From: an uncultured Alteromonadaceae bacterium
GTDB lineage: Bacteria > Pseudomonadota > Gammaproteobacteria > Enterobacterales > Alteromonadaceae
Assembly: GCA_913056495.1 (NCBI GenBank)
Contig: CAJXMO010000007.1
Location: 1-64,000, forward strand
Reading direction: 5' to 3'
DNA: 64,000 nt
Shown: positions 50,235 through 57,179 of the stretch, piece by piece
How the letters are laid out: each line of letters begins with the position of its first letter
How positions within the stretch are numbered: position 1 is the first letter of the stretch
Program-made: the position numbers and the translations under genes
The notes under the pieces: generated by a model
The model's database searches: none
The model's input: the letters and a program-made list of their open reading frames with translations, nothing else
What the model was told of the DNA's origin: nothing

Positions 50235-50950
50235 ATCTTTCCTTTATTTAGCTTTTCAAGAAAAGTAAGAGCTTCTTCCTTTTCTCTAGTGGTTCCTATC
50301 CTGAATATGTCCACTAAAGCAAGTTGTTTGTATAACCAGCTATCAATCATTACAGCCTTTGAAACAGATTTATATAATGGATCTATTGCTACCCCTTTAG
50401 CAGTGCCTCTAGCGCATGGCCAAACGGGTGGTGTTGAATTAGAGCTTGCAAATATTTCTTTGAAAACTGGGGCTGCGTATGATGTAGGTATTCCACGAAC
50501 TATACGACCGGGTTCAGTGTAAAACGAAACTCCTGCGCCATAACGAATAAAATTAACAAGTACTGGACGGTTTACTTTGATTCGCTTTGCTCCGAGTTGA
50601 AATAATAAACCCGCAGCTATACACCGTTTTACTGCATTATTTACTTCACTTAAAGATATGAAAAGCTGCTTAGCTAATTTACGATAAGTCCACTGGTTAT
50701 TAATTTCATATTTAGATTCTTGTAGAAATTCATCAATAATTAATAAGTCTTTTGAATCAAAATAATCTAATTCATCTGATACAACTAAATCCTCTTTTTC
50801 AATATCATACTGACTAATTTTTTCTACATCGTTCTCAATGCGCATCCACGCCTTACCTTGCAACTCTTTTGTTAGTAATAAAGAATCATCATTCGACTCC
50901 TCAAAACTAAGAATTTTAAGCGCTACAAGTAAATCTTGATTTTTTAACAT
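50231..50950 (-). CDS. Winged-helix DNA-binding protein, probable regulator/antitoxin of the NTase operon
   Basis: 239 residues. WTYRKLAKQLFISLSEVNNA (about 88-107) is a winged-helix recognition segment. The C-terminal half carries GRIVRGIPTSYAAPVF, VWPCARGTAKGVAIDPLY and LYKQLALVDIFRIGTTREKE, a conserved arrangement I associate with regulators encoded beside nucleotidyltransferases. An acidic stretch (about residues 18-80) separates the first helix (LLVALKIL) from the winged helix. GGAG six bases before the ATG. First gene of the operon; likely autoregulator and antitoxin by analogy with AbiEi (inference). Confidence 0.65.
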   Translation of the reverse strand: MLKNQDLLVALKILSFEESNDDSLLLTKELQGKAWMRIENDVEKISQYDIEKEDLVVSDELDYFDSKDLLIIDEFLQESKYEINNQWTYRKLAKQLFISLSEVNNAVKRCIAAGLLFQLGAKRIKVNRPVLVNFIRYGAGVSFYTEPGRIVRGIPTSYAAPVFKEIFASSNSTPPVWPCARGTAKGVAIDPLYKSVSKAVMIDSWLYKQLALVDIFRIGTTREKEEALTFLEKLNKGKI

Positions 50951-50965
50951 AGATCACTCCACAAT

Positions 50966-50978
50966 GTTCGCCGTTCGC
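50966..50978. promoter_or_regulatory. Tandem GTTCGC repeat upstream of the winged-helix gene
   Basis: GTTCGCCGTTCGC, two GTTCGC units seven bases apart, 16 bases before the start codon at 50950. A possible autoregulatory site; only two copies seen. Confidence 0.3.
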
Positions 50979-51185
50979 AAACAGAAAACATTTTTTACCA
51001 CCTTTTATTTTTGATCGCAAGAAGAAAATTTAATTATGGGTGACTTATTGATAGGCCTGAGAAAACGGTAGATATTCACCCATTTAACCATAATCTATGG
51101 TGATAACCTCAAGAGTATATGTTTTAAGTTTAAAACAACCCACTGTCACCTTCTGAGGCTAAAGCACTAGCCCGAGATAAAAGAG

Positions 51186-51911
51186 TTAAGACAGAAACGA
51201 AGGTTTGGCGGGCGGTGGTGTGACTTCTACAACAGTTTCAACTTCCTGATTGATCACCATTATATTACCATCAGTAATTGACACATTTATTATGATTTTA
51301 AAGTGATTCCGGTTTGCATCACGACCAAAAAAATTAACCGCGATCCTATCATTCTCCATATTTAGATCGTGATTGAAACTGACAGCGTCACCAGCCAAAA
51401 AAAACTCTTTTTCGGAAATATGTTCCTGTTTACCTTCCTTATTAACTTTATAACCGGTAACTCCAGTCAACTGAGGCCCACTATTAACTAGTCTAAATTT
51501 GTAATTGTGACAACCTTCAAAAAGGCTAGCGGTTCTAGATGGCGCGTGGATTAAATCAATAAAAGCTTTGTTGCTTTCAAAAAGCTTTAATTGCTGCTCG
51601 TAATAAACTTGCAGTTCATGATTGTGCTGCTCTTTACTTGTTTCGGCAATATCCTTATATTGCTCAACCGCATTTTTCAGCTCGACTGCCTGAAGTTTTA
51701 ACTCTCGTCCCTGCATTAAATAACCAAACACCAACCATAAAAATGCCAGCGGGCTAAAAGCCCCTGCTAAAAAGTCGCCAAGATTATTTAAGTCTAACTC
51801 GCTAAGTTTAGTTACTAGATCGGTCTTTAAATAAAAAAAACAACTGATGTATGAAACTGAAAGGATGGCGGCTATATATAAGCCAATATTTTCTTTAAAG
51901 TGGCGCTTCAT
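51186..51911 (-). CDS. Membrane-anchored protein of unknown function
   Basis: 241 residues. Two N-terminal membrane segments (about 9-29 and 45-65) flank LNNLGDFLAGAFSPLAFLW. A coiled-coil stretch (RELKLQAVELKNAVEQYKDI) leads to a beta-rich soluble domain (about 100-225). I do not recognise a named family. A broken paralogue lies directly upstream on the same strand (52062-52841), sharing the anchor and coiled coil. Ends in a Pro-rich tail. Confidence 0.7.
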   Translation of the reverse strand: MKRHFKENIGLYIAAILSVSYISCFFYLKTDLVTKLSELDLNNLGDFLAGAFSPLAFLWLVFGYLMQGRELKLQAVELKNAVEQYKDIAETSKEQHNHELQVYYEQQLKLFESNKAFIDLIHAPSRTASLFEGCHNYKFRLVNSGPQLTGVTGYKVNKEGKQEHISEKEFFLAGDAVSFNHDLNMENDRIAVNFFGRDANRNHFKIIINVSITDGNIMVINQEVETVVEVTPPPAKPSFLS

Positions 51912-52061
51912 AATACTTCCTTATAAATAGGTTGATATAATTAATCCAAAGCCAACGAGATTAACCGTGGTTTCGTCTGATAGATCTAAAACAACTCAAT
52001 AAAAAGCGATAATTACTGATCCTGTGACAAAAATGAAGATTTAGCAGTGTACTCATTAACT

Positions 52062-52841
52062 CTATTTAGACTTAAAGGTATTTAATGTTGGTATAGGTGT
52101 TTTTATGATATTAGTTCCACCAATAATTAAATTAGTCTCACACTCAGTGTCGGTTGGCCAGGTAACTTGATATGCTGCAGCATATTTATTTACATTCGCA
52201 TCAAGTACATTTAAATTGATAGCAACTTTCTCTCCACACGTAAAGCCGAGATTCATTAAATCAATTTCGATTTCAGACCATCCCTCTACATAGCTTTTTT
52301 CGTATCCAGCTTTATGTTTTCCAGATAACATATCTACTTTCAACTCTTGAAGACACTCGCCTTCATTTTTAGTTTCTAAAATATAGTTGCTTCGAATAAG
52401 TTGAAGCTTACCTGAACTTGGTTTTCTTTCGTAGCATGCTACAACTCTTATTTTTGCCTCATTTAGCTGATACTTTGACAACTCACGTTCAAATTGAGCT
52501 TCTTTATACAAAGCCAATTAATGTTGATGCTAAGCCTTGGAAGTGGCCGCAATATCCTTGTACTGTTCAACTGCATTTTTTAGTTCTTCAGCCTGAATAT
52601 TTAACGCCTGAGTATTTTGTTTTAACTCTCTGCCCTGCATTAAATAGCCGATGACCAGCCACATAAAAGCAATGGGGCTAAAAGCCCCTGCTAAAAAATC
52701 ACCAAACTCATTTAGTGGCATTGTACTGAGCTTGTTTAAATCATCCCACCTAAATGCCGCCACAAACAACACGTACCCAAGCGTTATATAAATCGCGATA
52801 CGCATTAATACATTTTCGTTTTTATTTTTGTTATCGCTCAT
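52062..52841 (-). pseudogene. Paralogue of the membrane-anchored protein, broken by two nonsense codons
   Basis: From the ATG at 52841 (AAAGGGA upstream) the frame gives a start, two membrane segments with MPLNEFGDFLAGAFSPIAFM, and RELKQNTQALNIQAEELKN...KDIAATSKA. It then meets TAG at 52532-52530, three sense codons, TAA at 52520-52518, and continues open to 52062. Aligned with the intact paralogue, TSKEQHNHEL corresponds to TSKA*HQH*L in the same frame, so CAG to TAG and GAA to TAA changes explain the breaks. The C-terminal part is a 151-codon beta-rich domain unlike that of the paralogue. Whole frame about 259 codons. Confidence 0.68.
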
Positions 52842-52965
52842 AAAATATATCCCTTTAATTTGATTAGGTGGAGATCCAGAGGGTAGTTTGCAAAAAATAA
52901 TTATTGCACTTAAACCCATGAAAAACAAAATCAAATCAAAAAGTATCTATCTATGAATTGTCCGC

Positions 52966-53051
52966 GTAGGTTGGGTCGAACGAAGTGAATCCCAACATTT
53001 TTTATTCAATATGCCCAAATGTTGGTTGTGCCTCTGGCTTACCCAACCTAC
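52966..53051. repeat. 86-bp nested inverted repeat
   Basis: Outer arms GTAGGTTGGGT (52966-52976) and ACCCAACCTAC (53041-53051). Inner arms CCAACATTT (52992-53000) and AAATGTTGG (53018-53026). It contains the phrase TCGAACGAAGTGAATCCCAACA, of the dispersed GTTGGGT-type intergenic element I have seen in varied genomes. Could be a small mobile element or hairpin repeat. Confidence 0.75.
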
Positions 53052-53391
53052 CAAGCATGCAAAATTTGAGTTGGGTAAATGTCTGTTTATGAGGCGGTAG
53101 CCAGCTTTTAAAATCTAAAAGCCAAGATCCGCTTCTGGCACAAATCTGAATTAGAAGCTCCTATCAAAAAACGTCCGGTCCTTGTCTAAAGCTTCCATTA
53201 ATAGTATTGCGATTGAATGTCGCTCAAAGCAGTCCTTTAGAGCAATTACGTTAACTCACAATGGGGCAGGGATGAGTTAGTCTTGAACGTCCAATTCTGG
53301 GCCCCCTTATCGCTGCACGCCTTGGCAGCGCCATGGTGAGAAACCGGGTTAAATCAATCTATATATAAGAGAATAAATTATCAAACGAGAA

Positions 53392-53417
53392 TAAAAAAAG
53401 TGCGCCAGAGGCGCACT
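53392..53417 (-). terminator. Terminator of the TonB-receptor/SusE-F-like/GH97 operon
   Basis: On the minus strand AGTGCGC-CTCTG-GCGCACT followed by TTTTTTT, about 30 bases after the GH97 stop. Seven-pair GC-rich stem. Confidence 0.85.
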
Positions 53418-53447
53418 AAAGTTTAGGGATACACACAAATATAATTA

Positions 53448-55544
53448 TTATAATTTTTTAAAGCGAATGGCTGCACCGCCGCTGGTTGCCAGTGGCAAGA
53501 TGAGGCTATCACCTTTTTTTACCGGTTTATTTTCAATGATTAAATCGTAAGGATTAGTTTGCCAGTCGGCTTCTTTACCATCACGGTAAATTTGTGCCTG
53601 ATAAGTTTCGCCCGCTTTTAAAAAGTCGAGATTAATACTTACTTTACGTGCATTTGCATCGGTTATTGCACCTAAGTACCAGTCCTCACCGCCGCGTTCC
53701 TGCCGGGCAAATACCACATACTCGCCCACTTCACCGGCAATTGCTTCACTTTTCTCCCAGTCGGTCGGCACATCAACAATAAACTGAAATGCATCCGGCT
53801 TAGCTTCATAATTTTCAGGTAAGTCCGGTACCATTTGAATAGGGCTGTATAACACCACATATAGCGCCAGTTGTTTGGCCAGTGTGGTAGGGATCCGGTT
53901 TTCATAACGTTTGGCTGCCTGTAAATCATCCTGCAAACCACCAATATCCGCTTCACGTTTATCATTAAAAGTTAAATCAAATATCCCCGGGGTAAAATCC
54001 ATAGGTCCGGATAGCATTCGGGTATAAGTCAGCATCACTGTATGCTCAGGCGGGTTAGGCGGTTGGCCCCAGGCATTAAATTCCTGCCCACGTGCGCCTT
54101 CGCGTGAAATCCAGTTCGGATAAGTTCGGCGCAAACCTGTATCTTTGACCGGCTCATGGGTATTAATGCTGATTTTGCGTTTAGCCGCTTCGGTGACGCT
54201 TTTTAAATATTCACCCACCATAAACTGGCCATCGTGCCATTCTTTACGTTCAAAACCGTTTTCGTCTATCCGGGTAATGTTACCAGCGCTGGCGACATAA
54301 CCGGTTTTGATTTGTTCAACGCCATGTTTTTCATATAAATCATAGGCATCAGCCATTTGGTTATGGTAATTACTGGCATGGCCAGAGGTTTCGTGGTGCC
54401 CTATTAATTTAACGCCCACTTTTTTGCCGTATTCACTGATTTGGGTTAAATCAAAGTCCGGATATGCCTGAGTAAAACTGAAAATCTCACCATTAGCTGC
54501 CCAATCACCGTCCCAGCCTGTATTCCAACCTTCAACCAGCACACCGTCAAAACCGTATTTGGCGGCAAAATCCATATAGTTTTTGGTCAATTCGGTTGTC
54601 GCGCCATGTTTATCGCCTGAGCCCCAGGTATGTGTCCCTATATGCATACCCCACCAGATACCCACATATTTACCTGGATTCACCCAGGATACATCGCCAA
54701 GTTTATTTGGCTCGTTTAAATTAAGAATTAAATCTGAATTTAATAAACCGATTGCCTGAGGGGCAATTTGAATCGTGCGCCACGGTGATTTAAAATCGGT
54801 TTGGGTTTTAACGGCAACCCCATCAAACCATGGCGTAAGGTTGGCTTTAAATACGCCCGGTTGCTGCTGATCTAATGTCATCCCGGCATAATCTATAAGC
54901 GCCGCTTCGTGAATACTTAAATGCATGCCGTTAGCTAACCGTGCGGTAAAGGGCGTATTAGCACGGTCAATTTCGGCCAGTTTGCTCTTTTGATAGATAT
55001 GCTCATAGCGGTTAAATTGTTTGGCACCGATCCACCAAGCTTCACTTTGGCTGCTGTTTGGTAAAACAAATTCGGTTGCTTCGTTTATAATTTCAACCTG
55101 ATTTATTCCCGGCTGTTTGGGCACTTCATATCTGAAGCCTATGCCATCATTAAATACTTTAAACTTGAGTGTGTAAGTATTAAACGGCGCTTTATTTCTT
55201 TTTAATTGAACTGATAGTTGATTATGTTGGTCTTGCACTTCACGGCGTTCGCCCCAAGGCTGTTGCCAGGTTTCATCATGGCTTGCGGTAGCTGTGCTTT
55301 GTATATTAAACCCATTTAAAAAATCAGGCGATTCTTTAAAATATAAACCCAGTTTGGATGACTGGATTACAGGCTTATTTTGGTAAAACACCCGGTAAAC
55401 CGGCTGATCATTATCATCCGAGACTTCTACTTTAATCCGGCTGTCGGGTGACATGGCGGTCAGTGTTTTGGCAATACCAGTCTGACAAACCGTCAACGTC
55501 ATTAAACAAATAGCCGGAAAACTAAAATACTTGGGATTAAGCAT
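53448..55544 (-). CDS. GH97 alpha-glucosidase (inverting, SusB type), secreted
   Basis: 698 residues. MLNPKYFSFPAICLMTLTVCQTGIAK is a Sec signal. N-terminal super-sandwich domain, then a TIM barrel with GVLVEGWNTGWDGDW, GHHETSGHASNY, INTHEPVKDTGLRRTYPNW and GARGQEFNAWG. The Glu residues in HHET, HEPV and GQEFN correspond to the calcium-site and acid/base glutamates of the inverting branch (SusB), not the retaining alpha-galactosidase branch. Releases glucose from alpha-glucan oligomers in the periplasm; GH97 acts on alpha-1,4 and alpha-1,6 links. Last gene of the receptor operon. Confidence 0.94.
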   Translation of the reverse strand: MLNPKYFSFPAICLMTLTVCQTGIAKTLTAMSPDSRIKVEVSDDNDQPVYRVFYQNKPVIQSSKLGLYFKESPDFLNGFNIQSTATASHDETWQQPWGERREVQDQHNQLSVQLKRNKAPFNTYTLKFKVFNDGIGFRYEVPKQPGINQVEIINEATEFVLPNSSQSEAWWIGAKQFNRYEHIYQKSKLAEIDRANTPFTARLANGMHLSIHEAALIDYAGMTLDQQQPGVFKANLTPWFDGVAVKTQTDFKSPWRTIQIAPQAIGLLNSDLILNLNEPNKLGDVSWVNPGKYVGIWWGMHIGTHTWGSGDKHGATTELTKNYMDFAAKYGFDGVLVEGWNTGWDGDWAANGEIFSFTQAYPDFDLTQISEYGKKVGVKLIGHHETSGHASNYHNQMADAYDLYEKHGVEQIKTGYVASAGNITRIDENGFERKEWHDGQFMVGEYLKSVTEAAKRKISINTHEPVKDTGLRRTYPNWISREGARGQEFNAWGQPPNPPEHTVMLTYTRMLSGPMDFTPGIFDLTFNDKREADIGGLQDDLQAAKRYENRIPTTLAKQLALYVVLYSPIQMVPDLPENYEAKPDAFQFIVDVPTDWEKSEAIAGEVGEYVVFARQERGGEDWYLGAITDANARKVSINLDFLKAGETYQAQIYRDGKEADWQTNPYDLIIENKPVKKGDSLILPLATSGGAAIRFKKL

Positions 55545-55629
55545 TTAAACCTCTACTGCGGGAAATTTTAGAAAAAGAGCAGCCTGCAGATAAACCCATC
55601 CGCAGGCTGGTATGCTTGGTAGTTAGGCG

Positions 55630-57138
55630 TTACTGTTTTTCAAATAGAATCGTTTTTGCTGTCATATCCACGGTGATTTTATAGTCACCAGCATCGGCAG
55701 CTGAGATAGCCCATTTGCTGTCTTCGGCATGACCGGCAATGCCTAAGTTATAACCCGTTTCAGCCAGAGACTGTTCGGCTGTGGCCGGATGTATCCAGGC
55801 ATAACCTGCATCCCAGGTATTTTTAGTCGCAAATTTTAATTCACCCGCTTTTAACGTGACCATACCACTAAATAAAGCCGGATCGGATGCATCCTGTGCC
55901 AGCGGGTAGTTGCCGTCTAAATTCCATTCCTGTTCCAGCGCACTGCCCACTGCGTACAGGTTATCAATTCTGAAAATTTCAATGTTTTCAGATGATTGCT
56001 CAATTTTAATTGAGTAATAGCCTTCTTCACCCTGATTAATCACCCACTTAGGATCGCCATCCACACTCACACCATAACTGGTTTCAGTCAAAGCCTGACC
56101 TTGGGTGAGTGGCTGGATCCAGGCACCGCCCCAACTACCATCTGCTGTGGTCGCAATTTTAAATTCACCTGAAGTTAACGGACCTGCCCAGCCAAATAAG
56201 GTATCTGTCCCTGCATTGACCAGAGGTGAAGTATCAGTATGATTCCAGCCGGTTTCAGTTGCATCCCCCACCATGTAAAGGTTGCTGTAAAATTCTATGC
56301 CACCTAATAAATCAAAATAAATACGTTCTGCGTTAGTATCTATTGTGATTTTGTATTCACCGGCATCCTGAATTGACCATTTGTTATCCGGTATACCGTT
56401 ATTGTTCGGGCAATCCGGCAACTCGTATCTTGAATAGGCATTGCCACTGCCGTCAGAAGCTGGCACTGCGCCCGCTTCAGTTGCAATAACCCAAGGACCG
56501 CCACACCATTGGTCGGTTACGCCTTCGTCCAGATTTTCCGGATCGTAAAAGAAGAACTTAATTTCGCCCTGGGTTAATAAACCCGTCCATTCATAAATGC
56601 CTTCACTGGTTTCTTTCACATATTGCGCCGCGGTAATTGACCAGCCGTTCGGCGTTGCACTCCCGACTGCGCGGTACGGGTCGGTGACCACGGTAATTTT
56701 GAAATCGCGCGTGGTTTGCTGATCCGCACTGTCAGTAATACTCAAAGATACATCGTACTGTTTATTCAGCTCGAGCTCATCATAACTTACAGTGACTGTA
56801 TGTTTGGCATAGTTATAATCAACAATGGCTTCGTCAGTGATATCGCCGCTGCTGCTATAATCATCACCCAATGTAATTTGATAGCTTTTTAAATCCGTTT
56901 CATCAAATAGTTCAAAAGCAATTTCGCCGGCAGAAACAGCAACTTCCATTTCTGAGCCTTGTTCAATTGCACCTTTACCATTGACCAGAAAAAAGGCAGG
57001 TCTATCTTCGCTGGCACCGTCGAATGCTTCAACCGAGTCACTGCCGCAACCGGTTAATGAAAGCGATAATGAACCCAGTAGCAGGCCTGAAGCGACAGCT
57101 CGTGTAATCGTATTTTGCTTAAATAATCTTGTTTTCAT
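55630..57138 (-). CDS. SusE/SusF-like glycan-binding outer-membrane lipoprotein
   Basis: About 502 residues from the ATG at 57138. The lipoprotein signal ends LSLSLTGC. After an Ig-like domain (about 35-155) come three tandem modules starting YRAVGSATPNGW, NLYMVGDATETGW and LYAVGSALEQEW, each about 110 residues and ending with a Kxxx(I/V)xxxTxxIxF-type strand. This matches the starch-binding modules of SusE/SusF. Role: holds polysaccharide at the surface for the TonB receptor upstream. Lies 30 bases or so after the receptor gene. No SusD is present, as expected outside Bacteroidetes. Confidence 0.8.
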   Translation of the reverse strand: MKTRLFKQNTITRAVASGLLLGSLSLSLTGCGSDSVEAFDGASEDRPAFFLVNGKGAIEQGSEMEVAVSAGEIAFELFDETDLKSYQITLGDDYSSSGDITDEAIVDYNYAKHTVTVSYDELELNKQYDVSLSITDSADQQTTRDFKITVVTDPYRAVGSATPNGWSITAAQYVKETSEGIYEWTGLLTQGEIKFFFYDPENLDEGVTDQWCGGPWVIATEAGAVPASDGSGNAYSRYELPDCPNNNGIPDNKWSIQDAGEYKITIDTNAERIYFDLLGGIEFYSNLYMVGDATETGWNHTDTSPLVNAGTDTLFGWAGPLTSGEFKIATTADGSWGGAWIQPLTQGQALTETSYGVSVDGDPKWVINQGEEGYYSIKIEQSSENIEIFRIDNLYAVGSALEQEWNLDGNYPLAQDASDPALFSGMVTLKAGELKFATKNTWDAGYAWIHPATAEQSLAETGYNLGIAGHAEDSKWAISAADAGDYKITVDMTAKTILFEKQ

Positions 57139-57179
57139 AATTTGATTCACTCTTAATTAATTCAGAAAATTCACGTCGA

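Larger units (their letters stand above)
52842..53447. other. Gene-free right edge of the accessory island
   Basis: About 600 bases with no gene. It contains the nested inverted repeat at 52966-53051, small hairpins (AACTCA..TGAGTT near 53251 and CGCTGC..GCAGCG near 53313) and the GH97 terminator at its end. The 53200-53345 part is more GC-rich than its surroundings but I cannot assign it. Confidence 0.45.

Noticed and set aside
52530..52934. Start of the broken membrane-protein frame at 52934
   Set aside because: The 31 extra residues show no conservation with the paralogue, and the ATG at 52841 has a good ribosome site.
53200..53345. Possible tRNA, attC or insertion-sequence end in the GC-richer stretch before the GH97 terminator
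   Set aside because: Small hairpins are present, but no cloverleaf, no GTTRRRY/RYYYAAC pair and no transposase sequence could be recognised.
50951..53447. Integron cassette array
   Set aside because: Membrane-anchored small proteins like these can occur in cassettes, but no attC-type sites flank the genes and no integrase is in view.
53672..53965. Overlapping minus-strand frame inside the GH97 gene, and similar long shadow frames in the GH49, receptor and GH43 genes
   Set aside because: They lie within strongly conserved coding regions in other frames and lack ribosome sites.
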